In this document: one piece after another, positions 15,200 through 22,601 of the stretch
How the letters are laid out: every line of letters begins with the position of its first letter
How positions within the stretch are numbered: the stretch's first letter is position 1
Assembly (NCBI GenBank): GCA_021813025.1
Contig: JAKAME010000010.1
Location: 1-26,749, forward strand
Reading direction: 5' to 3'
Source: Microcaldota archaeon
Lineage (GTDB): Archaea > Micrarchaeota > Micrarchaeia > Anstonellales > Anstonellaceae
Length of the DNA: 26,749 nt
The notes under the pieces: generated by a model
Databases searched by the model: none
What the model saw: only the letters and a program-made list of their open reading frames with translations
What the model was told of the DNA's origin: nothing
Position numbers and translations under genes: made by a program

Positions 15200-17548
15200 C
15201 TAAAGGCCGGGGCCTTTGTCAGATGTTTCTTCCGCTTGGGAGCGTTTTTTCTCCTCCTCGCCCTTCAGCAGGCGCATCAGCGGGTCGGAGGAGGCGTCTG
15301 AGTGGCGGATGGATTCGATGCGCAGGTAGAGGGCCGCGCCCATCAGGCCTGCGAACACCAAGGCGAGGAAGACAAGGACGGGTATGGCTCGCATGTCGTA
15401 ATAGCCTGAAGAGGACTCGCCTGAAGAGGGACTGATGGCCGGCGGCTGGGGAGGGATGACGTCAAGGCGGGCCGGCTTCTGGTGCTCCCCGCCCGACGCG
15501 TCGAGCCAGCGCAGGGTGGCAGGATAGCGACCAGTAGGCAGGATGAGGCGCAGCACGCCGTCCTCAGGCACAGGCCAGCTTGCGTTCTGCATGACAAGCG
15601 TAGGCTCGCGCGCGCCGCCCTCGCTCTGCACGTCAAGCAGCACCCGCCAGCCGTCCGATGAATATGACTGCAGGCGCAGGGAGCGGATGGAAAGGTCTGT
15701 CTTTGGCCAGACGTGCAGCGGGAATGCCTGGCGCTCCACCTCGTTCCCTGAAGGGGTGCGCAGGCGCACCACCAGCAGCGCGTCGCCGGCCGGCGGGGCG
15801 GTGAGAGTGATGGGGATAATCACCGGGCCTGAGTTCTGGCTGGCGGCCGGGCTTGCGTTCTGGCTGGCGGCCGGGCTTGCGCTGATTATCGCGCTCCCGT
15901 CCTGGTCGCCCAGAGTCCATGCCGCAAGAAGCTGGCCGCTGGAATTGAGCCCGGAAAGCAGGAGCGTGAGGTTGAGCGGCTGGCCTTCCGTGATGGAAGC
16001 GTTGGCGCCAAACAGCTCAAGCAGGGGAAGGGGTGACTCCTGCACAAAATAGGTGAGGGCGACCGGGTCGCCGCGGGAGGAGAAGACGTAGATGGTGTGG
16101 GGGCCGAGGCCGGAGGGAACGAAATCAAATGAAGCCTGCCCGCTTGAATCTGATGGCGAGGAAAGCAGCATGCGCGGCTCGATGGCGCGGACCTGCTGGC
16201 CTGCGAGCGAGGGCGGCAGGCGCACGAACACCCGCTGGCGCTCGCCGCTCGTCAGGCTTGTGCGCTCAAGAGTCGCTGACAGCAGCGGCCAGCTGTTGGA
16301 AAGCTCGTCTGTGATGGTGAGGGTGAAGGGGGGCGTGTCTGCCAAATCCGTGCGGACAGAGACAGGGCAGCGGTAGATGTAGTTCAAGTCCATGCCGCTA
16401 GCCGCCTGCAGGGGCCAGATGAGGTAATAGGTCTGCTCAGGCGCCGTGATGGCGGTCAGCGAGGGCGCGGGCACGCGCGTGATGGGGGAGGACGGACTGC
16501 TGCATGAGGAGAGGGTGGCTGAAAGCAGGCCGTATTCTGACGAGTTGTAGGTCATCCACACAACGGCCTGCCCGCCGGGAGGCAGCTGGCCGCTGGAGAC
16601 TTGCAGGGGCTGGGCGGCGTCGGAAGGCGCGGGCACGAGGCTGAGGGGATGCACCTGCTCGGCGCGCAGGCCGGCGGACGGCTCGCGCTCCAGGGTAAGC
16701 TCTCCGCTGCCCGGCACCATGGCCGAGATGGAGATTGTGTCAAGCTGCTCGATTGGCCCCTTGGTGAGCACTATGTGAGTGGCGTCAAGAGAGCCGACCT
16801 CAAGCCACGTCGGGTCTACGGGCACCCAGCGGCCCAGCCACACCTCTGCCCACGAGTGGCCCTGCCATGCGTCCTCGTCTGCAGAATAGGCGTAGCCGCC
16901 CACGAAGCGGGTGGGGTAGCCCAATGAGCGGGCGAGGCTTGAGAAGAGAAGGGTGTATTCTGTGCACACGCCCCGGCGCTGCTCGAGAATGGCGGGCACG
17001 TCGGGCAGGCTGCCCACCATGGAGGCGTCATAGCTGATGTAGGAATGGGTCCATTCGGCCAAGCGCGCGACGCGCTCGAAGGGGGTGCTTGCATTCTCGG
17101 TGATTTGGAGAGCGAGGGCCTGCATCTGCGGGTCTGCGGCCGGCAGGCGGGGGGTTGAGGCAAGATATGGGGCCTCGCCGGCCAGGAGCGGGGCGGGAAG
17201 GGGCAGGCTGCGCAAAGGCTCGCGCGAGACGTGCACCGAGGTGTTGGCGATGAAAAGATAGGGGGTGGAGGGGGTCGGCTCCGAGACAAAGAGGTAGGCG
17301 TTGCCCCACTGGTCGTGCTGCACGCTGGAGGAGGGAGGGGCGTAAATCACCTGGTCGTCAAGCGGAAGGCTCAGGTTGATTGTGAGCTCGGCCATCGCGC
17401 CCGATGTGGCGTTGATGAGGCGCTGCTCGTAAAGATAATAATCAGCCTCCACCACGCGGGAGGGGATGATGGCGGCCTGCGCGGCGCAGGAGAGGAGGAG
17501 AAGGCTGGCAAGAAGGAGGAGCGCCGGCCGTTGCTGCAAGCTGTGCAC
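15200..17548 (-). CDS. Secreted membrane-anchored transglutaminase-like protein
   Basis: A 782-residue extracellular protein. Residues 1-25 form a signal peptide (basic start, LLLLASLLLL core, AQA cleavage region). A transglutaminase-like cysteine peptidase domain follows with its triad: Cys195 (RRGVCTEYTLLF), His231 (GHSWAEVWL) and Asp245 (VPVDPTW). The rest is strand-rich, Ser/Pro/Leu-rich and probably several Ig-like domains. One transmembrane helix lies at about 721-743 (IPVLVFLALVFAGLMGAALYL), with a charged cytoplasmic tail. This topology suits a cell-surface enzyme. The start is a GTG at 17548, chosen because it begins the signal peptide and lies about 27 bp from a TATA box; GAGGAGGGG also precedes it. 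The frame remains open upstream to 18091, but that part is antisense to other genes. Confidence 0.85.
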   Translation of the reverse strand: MHSLQQRPALLLLASLLLLSCAAQAAIIPSRVVEADYYLYEQRLINATSGAMAELTINLSLPLDDQVIYAPPSSSVQHDQWGNAYLFVSEPTPSTPYLFIANTSVHVSREPLRSLPLPAPLLAGEAPYLASTPRLPAADPQMQALALQITENASTPFERVARLAEWTHSYISYDASMVGSLPDVPAILEQRRGVCTEYTLLFSSLARSLGYPTRFVGGYAYSADEDAWQGHSWAEVWLGRWVPVDPTWLEVGSLDATHIVLTKGPIEQLDTISISAMVPGSGELTLEREPSAGLRAEQVHPLSLVPAPSDAAQPLQVSSGQLPPGGQAVVWMTYNSSEYGLLSATLSSCSSPSSPITRVPAPSLTAITAPEQTYYLIWPLQAASGMDLNYIYRCPVSVRTDLADTPPFTLTITDELSNSWPLLSATLERTSLTSGERQRVFVRLPPSLAGQQVRAIEPRMLLSSPSDSSGQASFDFVPSGLGPHTIYVFSSRGDPVALTYFVQESPLPLLELFGANASITEGQPLNLTLLLSGLNSSGQLLAAWTLGDQDGSAIISASPAASQNASPAASQNSGPVIIPITLTAPPAGDALLVVRLRTPSGNEVERQAFPLHVWPKTDLSIRSLRLQSYSSDGWRVLLDVQSEGGAREPTLVMQNASWPVPEDGVLRLILPTGRYPATLRWLDASGGEHQKPARLDVIPPQPPAISPSSGESSSGYYDMRAIPVLVFLALVFAGLMGAALYLRIESIRHSDASSDPLMRLLKGEEEKKRSQAEETSDKGPGL
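15834..15881. repeat. 24-bp perfect tandem duplication
   Basis: The unit TTCTGGCTGGCGGCCGGGCTTGCG occurs twice end to end (15834-15857 and 15858-15881) inside the transglutaminase-like gene. It duplicates the eight residues SPAASQNA-like in frame, in a presumed linker between domains. Confidence 0.85.
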
Positions 17549-17571
17549 GCCCGCCCCTCCTCGTCCGGGGC

Positions 17572-17579
17572 TTATAAAT
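17572..17579. promoter_or_regulatory. Shared bidirectional TATA box, transglutaminase-like / sulfur carrier
   Basis: TTATAAAT is centred near 17575. It is about 25 bp from the sulfur-carrier ATG (17600) and about 27 bp from the GTG of the transglutaminase-like gene (17548). The two starts are 52 bp apart, so both mRNAs may be leaderless. Confidence 0.6.
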
Positions 17580-17599
17580 CTCTCTTTGGAAAGCATTGC

Positions 17600-17812
17600 A
17601 TGAAAAAGGCAGGCAAGCCCGTGCTGGTTGTTGACGGCCGGCCGGAAAAGCTGGAAGGGCGCGCGCCGGCCAGCGTGCGCGGGCTTCTGGCCGGTTTGAA
17701 AGTCAGCCCGCAGGAGGCCCTGGTGAGGGTGGACGGCCATGTGAGGCCGGATGATTTCCCGCTTGCCGGAGCAAGGAAAATAGAAGTGATTAGAGTGGTG
17801 TTCGGCGGCTGA
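17600..17812 (+). CDS. Small ubiquitin-like sulfur carrier (MoaD/ThiS/Urm1-type)
   Basis: A 70-residue beta-grasp protein ending in Gly-Gly (IRVVFGG), the hallmark of sulfur carriers and ubiquitin-like modifiers. These are adenylated at the C-terminus and thiocarboxylated. Features include an early strand (PVLVVDG), a helix (SVRGLLAGL), VRVDGHV and a final strand. It sits 4 bp before an Ncs6/TtuA-type tRNA thiolase, so it most likely supplies sulfur for tRNA 2-thiolation, as TtuB or Urm1 does. A SAMP-like protein-modifier role is also possible. A leaderless start fits the TATA box 25 bp upstream. Confidence 0.85.
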   Translation: MKKAGKPVLVVDGRPEKLEGRAPASVRGLLAGLKVSPQEALVRVDGHVRPDDFPLAGARKIEVIRVVFGG

Positions 17813-17816
17813 GGGA

Positions 17817-18890
17817 ATGAAAAAAACAGATTCTTCTTTTTCCTGCGCGCGCTGCAAAGACGCGGCCTGCATGGGCTCGGGCGAGCGGGCGCGCTGCGAA
17901 AAGCATTTCAAAGAGGAGTTTGGCCGCGAAGTGAGGCGCACGGTGCGCGAGTTCGGGATGATTGGCGCGGGAGAGCGCGTGGCTGTGGCTCTCTCGGGCG
18001 GGAAGGACAGCGTGGTGCTGCTGCACCAGCTGGCCGAGCTGAAGAAAAAACTGCCTATGGAGCTGCTCGCCATTCTTGTGGATGAGGGCATCGCGGGCTA
18101 CCGCGCGCCCACGATAAAGGTGGCGAAAAGGGAATGCAGGAAGCTTGGAGTGAAACTGCACATAGTCTCGTTCAAGAGCGAAATAGGAAGCAGCCTCGAC
18201 GCGGTGCTGAAAAAAAGGCCGGCGCGCAGGCATGGACGCGGCGCCGGCGGCCATGCATCGCCGCTTGGCGCCTGCTCTTTCTGCGGAGTGTTCCGCCGCC
18301 TGCTGCTCAACAAGGCGGCGCGCAGGCTCGGGGCGGACAAGCTGGCGCTGGGCCACAACCTTGATGACGCCGCGCAGACTGTGCTGCTCAATCTTTACCG
18401 CAATGAGCCGGCGAGACTGGCGAGATTCTGGCCGGTGAGCGTGGAGAGCGGGGAGGGGGGCCCGGCCCGAGCGCCGGGGGCCGCTTCCGCCGCCCGCAAG
18501 CCCGGCGCGTCCCCGCCTGATTTTATCCCGCGCATACGCCCTCTCATCCGCATTCCGGAGCGGGAGGTGGCGCTTCTGGCCGAGCTTGAGGGCTATGGAA
18601 TCTGCCACCGGTCATGCCCTTACGCGCATGAGGCCATGCGGCAGACCGTGCGCGCGCAGCTCAATGAAATGGAGGACCGCTATCCGGGCACCAAAAAAAG
18701 GATATTCAACTCATGGATGGCGATGGGGCCGGCAATGAAGAAAATGGATGAAGAAACGGAGGCCGGTCCGAATGGGAAGAAAAAACAAACCCCCATGGGC
18801 CGCTGCAGCTCATGCGGCGAGCCGTCGAGCAAGGAGGAGTGCGCGGCGTGCAGGATGAGGCGTCAGTTTTATAAACACCCAGGCAGATAA
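17817..18890 (+). CDS. tRNA 2-thiolation protein, Ncs6/TtuA family
   Basis: An ATP-dependent enzyme that adenylates and thiolates a tRNA uridine, using sulfur from a carrier protein. In 357 residues: an N-terminal zinc finger (Cys10, Cys13, Cys27, His30); PP-loop SGGKDS at 60-65; the candidate iron-sulfur cluster ligands Cys153 and Cys156 (CSFCG) and Cys267 (CPYAH); GHNLDDAAQT at 179-188; and a C-terminal zinc ribbon (Cys330, 333, 342, 345). Residues about 211-235 form a Gly/Ala/Pro-rich insert that looks disordered. The product could be tRNA-U34 (Ncs6) or U54 (TtuA) thiolation; sequence alone does not decide. The sulfur carrier ends 4 bp upstream. Confidence 0.92.
   Translation: MKKTDSSFSCARCKDAACMGSGERARCEKHFKEEFGREVRRTVREFGMIGAGERVAVALSGGKDSVVLLHQLAELKKKLPMELLAILVDEGIAGYRAPTIKVAKRECRKLGVKLHIVSFKSEIGSSLDAVLKKRPARRHGRGAGGHASPLGACSFCGVFRRLLLNKAARRLGADKLALGHNLDDAAQTVLLNLYRNEPARLARFWPVSVESGEGGPARAPGAASAARKPGASPPDFIPRIRPLIRIPEREVALLAELEGYGICHRSCPYAHEAMRQTVRAQLNEMEDRYPGTKKRIFNSWMAMGPAMKKMDEETEAGPNGKKKQTPMGRCSSCGEPSSKEECAACRMRRQFYKHPGR
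18867..18875 (+). promoter_or_regulatory. TATA box of the L1-L10-L12 operon
   Basis: TTTTATAAA lies inside the last codons of the tRNA thiolase gene. It would start transcription near 18898 and give a leader of about 54 nt before the uL1 ATG. Confidence 0.6.
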
Positions 18891-18924
18891 CACAGGTTAA
18901 CACATAGCGAGTTTTCCCGCTAGA

Positions 18925-18941
18925 CTGCTCGACTGGAGCAG
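18925..18941 (+). promoter_or_regulatory. Leader hairpin beside the uL1 ribosome site
   Basis: CTGCTC (18925-18930) and GAGCAG (18936-18941) form a perfect 6-bp stem around the loop GACTG. The stem ends at the first G of the GGAGGGAG ribosome site. uL1 is known to repress its own operon in archaea by binding an mRNA mimic of its rRNA site, so this may be a control element. I could not confirm the L1-binding signature. Confidence 0.4.
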
Positions 18942-18951
18942 GAGGGAGCAT

Positions 18952-19602
18952 ATGGACAAGAACATGATTCAAAGGGCTCTTGAGAAAGCGCTGCAGGCCA
19001 AAGGCCAGCGCAAGTTCACCCAGAGCGTGGAAGCCGTCTTCAACTTCCGCAACATCGACACCGCCAAGCCCGAAAACCGCGTCAATCTCGACGTGGTGCT
19101 GCCCAAGGGGAGGGGCAAGAAGGTGCCGGTCATCGCGTTCGCTGAGGCTGGCATGGCTCTGGATGCGCAGAAGGCGGGCGCGGAGAAGGTGTTTTCCAAT
19201 GCCGACATCCAGAAGATGGCGGCAGACAAGAAGGAAATACGCGCTCTGGCCAAGACATGCGAATTCGTCGCCGTGCCAGGCCTGATGATTAACGTGGGCA
19301 AGAATCTGGGGCAGGTGCTGGGCGCCAAGAACCGCCTGCCACGCCCCGTCACCGGCCCGATGGCTGATGCAATCAAGCAGGCGCAGGCCCGCGTGCGCCT
19401 CTCAAGCAGGGGCAAATACCTGCCCACAGTCTCCTGCCCCATAGGCTCCGAAACAATGGCTGTCGGGGATTTGGCAGAGAACTTCGAGGCAGTTTATGAG
19501 AAGGTGAAGGGCAAGATTGTAGAATCCAACATCGCCTCGGTCTATGTGAAATTGAGCATGGGGCCGGCGGTGCGCGTGGATGTGACCGCCCCGAAGGAAT
19601 AG
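18952..19602 (+). CDS. rplA: Large ribosomal subunit protein uL1
   Basis: A 50S protein at the mobile L1 stalk near the E site, and in methanogens a repressor of its own operon. The 216 residues match the archaeal length. The body shows LDVVLPKGRGKKVPV at about 46-60, and LGAKNRLPRPVTGP and LSSRGKYLPTVSCPIGSE in the rest, with a final SVYVKLSMGPAVRVD strand. The ATG is preceded by GGAGGGAG at good spacing. It is the first gene of the uL1-uL10-P1 operon. Confidence 0.96.
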   Translation: MDKNMIQRALEKALQAKGQRKFTQSVEAVFNFRNIDTAKPENRVNLDVVLPKGRGKKVPVIAFAEAGMALDAQKAGAEKVFSNADIQKMAADKKEIRALAKTCEFVAVPGLMINVGKNLGQVLGAKNRLPRPVTGPMADAIKQAQARVRLSSRGKYLPTVSCPIGSETMAVGDLAENFEAVYEKVKGKIVESNIASVYVKLSMGPAVRVDVTAPKE

Positions 19603-19614
19603 GAGTTGATGCTC

Positions 19615-20517
19615 ATGACAAAACTCAAGGGAAACAAGAAAGGAAAGGGCTCCAAGCACGAGAGGCCGGCGCTGACTCAGAAAAAGAATGATGTTGAGCG
19701 CATCTCAAAGCTTTTGCACGGCTCCAAGACGGTCGCCCTTGTGGACGTGCGCGGACTGCCAGACAAGATTCTGCAAAAGGCGCGCAAGGAGCTGCGCGGC
19801 AAGGCCTCGTTCGTGATGGCCAAGAACACCGTGCTCAAACGGGCGCTGGAAGGCTCCAAAACGGCCGTGCAGCTTGTGGAGAAGATTGACACTCCGTCCG
19901 TGCTTGTGCTGGCAAAGGACATGAGCGCTTACCAGATTTTCAGCCATTTCCGAAAATCAAAGACTCCGGTGGCTGCAAAGCCTGGGCAGGTTGCGCCCTT
20001 CGACATAGTGGTGAAGGAGGGCGAGACCGATTTGCCGCCCGGTCCGGCCCTCGCTGGGCTCAAGGCAGCCGGGCTCAACGCCCAGACAAAGGCGGGGAAA
20101 ATCATTATAGCCAAGGATTCCACGCTGGCCAAAACAGGCTCGAAGATAACGGACATCGCCTGCAAGGCGCTGCAGCAGCTGGGCATCAAGCCCTTCTCTG
20201 CCGGCCTCACAATGGTGGCCGGAGTGGAGGACGGGACGCTGTATCCTGCGGCGGTGCTGGACGTGGATGAGCACAGGCTCACCGCAGACCTCATCGCCTC
20301 GTCACTCAATGCTTACAGCATGTCAATCAATGTATTTTATCCGACTGAGCAGAATCGGTCTCAGCTGCTGGCCGGCGCGCTTGGGCAAGCCCGGGCGCTG
20401 GCCGAGGAGAGCGGCGCGTACTCCACGGCCCACATGGAGTCGCTTCTCGCGCGCGCTATCCGCATGCAGGAGGCCGTGGGTGCGTCAGTCGGCAAGCAGG
20501 AAACAAAAACAGCATGA
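19615..20517 (+). CDS. rplJ: Large ribosomal subunit protein uL10 (P0), short C-terminus
   Basis: The base of the ribosomal stalk, which binds 23S rRNA and carries P1/L12 dimers. The N-terminal rRNA-binding domain is clear (VALVDVRGLPDKILQKAR; KNTVLKRAL), as is the archaeal insertion domain (about 110-190, LPPGPALAGLKAAG). The C-terminus is a short helical region ending in KQETKTA. It lacks the acidic linker and the GLxxLFG tail that archaeal P0 shares with P1, and at 300 residues it is shorter than the usual 330-350. The ATG at 19615 is preferred: GGAG lies 9 bp upstream, whereas the ATG at 19609 is too close. It follows uL1 by 12 bp. Confidence 0.93.
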   Translation: MTKLKGNKKGKGSKHERPALTQKKNDVERISKLLHGSKTVALVDVRGLPDKILQKARKELRGKASFVMAKNTVLKRALEGSKTAVQLVEKIDTPSVLVLAKDMSAYQIFSHFRKSKTPVAAKPGQVAPFDIVVKEGETDLPPGPALAGLKAAGLNAQTKAGKIIIAKDSTLAKTGSKITDIACKALQQLGIKPFSAGLTMVAGVEDGTLYPAAVLDVDEHRLTADLIASSLNAYSMSINVFYPTEQNRSQLLAGALGQARALAEESGAYSTAHMESLLARAIRMQEAVGASVGKQETKTA

Positions 20518-20557
20518 GGAAATGAACGAGAAAATTGCATTATAGGAGGAGAAGACT

Positions 20558-20866
20558 ATGACAAAAATTGACCCGTATCTGCACGCGGCGCTGCTCTTGA
20601 AGGGCGCTGACAAGGAAATCTCCGAGGCCCACATAACGGCGGTCGTCAAGTCCGCCGGCATCGAGGTCGACTCTGCACGCGCGAAAGTGCTGGCCGAGGC
20701 GCTGAAAGGCGTGAACTTCGAGGACGTGCTCAAGGCCGCTGCTGCCCCCGTGGCTGTTGCTGCTGCTCCGGCTGCTGCCGGCTCGGCAGCGAAGGAGGAG
20801 AAGAAGGAGGACCCGGCCAAGTCCGAGGCTGCGGCCGCGGAAGGGCTGGCTTCGCTCTTCGGATAA
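20558..20866 (+). CDS. rpl12: Ribosomal stalk protein P1 (archaeal L12)
   Basis: The acidic stalk protein that recruits translation factors. The 102 residues show the N-terminal helical dimer domain (DPYLHAALLLKGADKEISE...VNFEDVLKA), then an Ala-rich hinge (about 60-80), a Lys/Glu linker and the conserved factor-binding tail EGLASLFG. It is preceded by GGAGGAG at good spacing. It is the last gene of the stalk operon and is followed by a long T-rich tract. Confidence 0.95.
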   Translation: MTKIDPYLHAALLLKGADKEISEAHITAVVKSAGIEVDSARAKVLAEALKGVNFEDVLKAAAAPVAVAAAPAAAGSAAKEEKKEDPAKSEAAAAEGLASLFG

Positions 20867-20868
20867 GT

Positions 20869-20922
20869 TTCCTTCTTTTTTCCCTAATTTTTTATTTTAA
20901 TTTTCTTATTTTCAATTGTTTT
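20869..20922 (+). terminator. T-rich terminator of the stalk operon
   Basis: Beginning just after the P1 stop there are several successive T runs (TTTTTT, TTTT, TTTT, TTTTT). This is the pattern on which archaeal RNA polymerase terminates. The region lies between convergent genes. Confidence 0.65.
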
Positions 20923-20941
20923 TCATCCCCATTAGCTTTGG

Positions 20942-22591
20942 CTAGGGAGGGGTCACTCCGGCTGAAGATGACGAATTCGTGGGTGTAGTGGAAGCAGGTG
21001 CGGAAGGGGCTGCGGTGTCGGAAGCAGGAGGAGTCGTCGTGGTTGGAGTGGAACCTGAAGAGGACGGAGCTGTTGGAGTGGAGGGCGTCGTTGCAGGAGT
21101 GGAGGGTTTTGTCGGCGGAGTGGTGGTGTCCGTAGTTGTGCCGGGCGTGGTTCCGGCCGTTGTGTTTGTGGTCGTGCCGGGCGTCGTGGTGTCCGGCGTG
21201 GTTCCGGTCGTTGTGTCTGTGGTCGTGCCGGTGGTTGTTCCCGGCTTTGTGCCGGGCGTGGTTGTTCCCGGCGTGGTGCTTGTGCCGGGAGTGACTGCGC
21301 CTGTTGTGGAGGAAGGCAGGGTTGATGGCGAGGTTCCCGGAGAATAGGAGCTGCCGGAAGGAGTTGTGGTTGCGGAGGCGCTCGGATAGCGCGGCTTGTA
21401 GGGCGGCCAGCAGTAGCATTCCGAAGCATTGCTGACGCAAGCGCTGCCCGCGGGGCAGTTGTCAAAGCAGGCCGGCAGCGTCACGTTGGCGCGAATCTGG
21501 CCCGGGCTGCCTGCGGAGCAGAGCCGCTCGGCTGAAGGCTTGCATTTGCATGAGGAGAAATCGTAATACTGCCCGGCCGGGCATTCCGGATAGATGCGCA
21601 CAGACACGCTGCCGTTATCCATTCTGTCGAATCGCAAGGCTATGGAGCGGCCGGTTGCCGGGTCGTACTGGCGGTAAGGCACAGGATAGGCGAGGGTGGT
21701 GTTGGCAATGGAGGTGTTGTCAGAGCCGAAGAGGGAGAAGCTGACGCCGTTCCAGCTGGTGAAGCTGATGATGGACAGGGTGAAATCGCCGGACGAAACT
21801 GACTCGCCGAAGCCCAAAGTGGCGGTTTTGGCCGCAAGGCAGTCGCATCCGCATTTCGAGGCGTTGGCCTCCGAGCCGAGGCGCTGCTTTTCGTTGAAGG
21901 AAGCGCACTGCTTCTTCACCCCGCCGCACCAGCCGCCGCAGGCGGGATAGGTGGAATTCACGCAAAACGTGCTGTTGTTTGATGGTGCAGGCCCGTCCGC
22001 CAGCACGGCTATTGGTGCGCCCGGAACAGGCTCGCCAACGAGAATGGCTATGGAGGAAAAGGAGAATGAGGAAGGAACTGTGGCAGGAGCAGTCGGCACG
22101 CAGACGCAGTTGGAAGTGCAGGTGTAGTTGGAGCCGAACGTTTTGTTGCAGTCGTCCGCGCAGAAGGCGTTGCTTCCATCACCCCACTGCCGGCCTTCCT
22201 GCTGGGTGTTGTAGGCGCAGGACACTAGCCGCACCGGCTTGTCGATTGCCGTGCAGGTGCAGGTGTCGGGGTGCCAGGTGTTTTTCGCGGAGAGGCAGGC
22301 CTCCTTCAATTTGTCTGGGCAGCAGAAGCATTTGGATGTGCAGCTGTAGTTGGGGCCCAAGTTCTGGGCGCAGTCGTCCTGGCAGAATGCGCCCTGCGTG
22401 TAGAGCTGCCCATGCAGCAGGGTGTTGTTGTAGCAGGGGACTGGGGCGCTCGTGTTTTGCACCGATACCAGCCCCTGGCCCTGCTCGAAGAAGCACATGC
22501 CAAAGAGGCAGAATGCGCTGGCAGTGCCTGCCAGCGAAATGGCCAGCAGGCAGGCCAGAAGAAACACGCCATACCGGAGAGGGGCCGTCAT
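20942..22591 (-). CDS. Secreted Cys-rich protein with Thr/Pro-rich stalk
   Basis: A 549-residue exported protein of unknown family. Residues 1-26 are a signal peptide (LLACLLAISLAGTASA). Two copies of a Cys motif follow, at about 69-91 and 143-164: F-C-x-D-D-C, a Gly/Asn-rich spacer, then Y-x-C-T-S-x-C-x-C. More Cys-rich segments run to about 410, separated by a strand-rich stretch at about 235-330. From about 413 to the end it is almost only Thr, Ser, Pro and Gly, resembling a glycosylated stalk or spacer. No C-terminal transmembrane helix or sorting motif is visible, so anchoring is unclear. The start at 22591 is supported by GAGGTG, which overlaps the stop of the preceding gene 10 bp upstream. 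The frame is open further upstream, but only as a shadow. Confidence 0.82.
   Translation of the reverse strand: MTAPLRYGVFLLACLLAISLAGTASAFCLFGMCFFEQGQGLVSVQNTSAPVPCYNNTLLHGQLYTQGAFCQDDCAQNLGPNYSCTSKCFCCPDKLKEACLSAKNTWHPDTCTCTAIDKPVRLVSCAYNTQQEGRQWGDGSNAFCADDCNKTFGSNYTCTSNCVCVPTAPATVPSSFSFSSIAILVGEPVPGAPIAVLADGPAPSNNSTFCVNSTYPACGGWCGGVKKQCASFNEKQRLGSEANASKCGCDCLAAKTATLGFGESVSSGDFTLSIISFTSWNGVSFSLFGSDNTSIANTTLAYPVPYRQYDPATGRSIALRFDRMDNGSVSVRIYPECPAGQYYDFSSCKCKPSAERLCSAGSPGQIRANVTLPACFDNCPAGSACVSNASECYCWPPYKPRYPSASATTTPSGSSYSPGTSPSTLPSSTTGAVTPGTSTTPGTTTPGTKPGTTTGTTTDTTTGTTPDTTTPGTTTNTTAGTTPGTTTDTTTPPTKPSTPATTPSTPTAPSSSGSTPTTTTPPASDTAAPSAPASTTPTNSSSSAGVTPP
20945..21350. repeat. Low-complexity Thr/Pro codon repeat
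   Basis: On the minus strand this encodes repeating variants of T-T-P-G-T-T-T-x-T-T. The DNA is composed of degenerate GTG/GGC/GTT-like units on the plus strand. The units vary in sequence and length, and there are no fixed spacers, so it is not a CRISPR array. Confidence 0.8.
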
Positions 22592-22601
22592 AGCCAACAC
22601 C

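Noticed and set aside
17549..18091. N-terminal extension of the transglutaminase-like gene
   Set aside because: It is antisense to the sulfur carrier and thiolase and lies before the signal peptide.
20945..21350. Possible CRISPR array because of repeated units
   Set aside because: The units are degenerate, vary in length, have no unique spacers and translate as Thr/Pro repeats.
20892..21440. His/Asn-rich reading frame on the minus strand within the stalk region
   Set aside because: It is an alternate frame of the Thr/Pro repeat; the real gene has a signal peptide and ribosome site in another frame.
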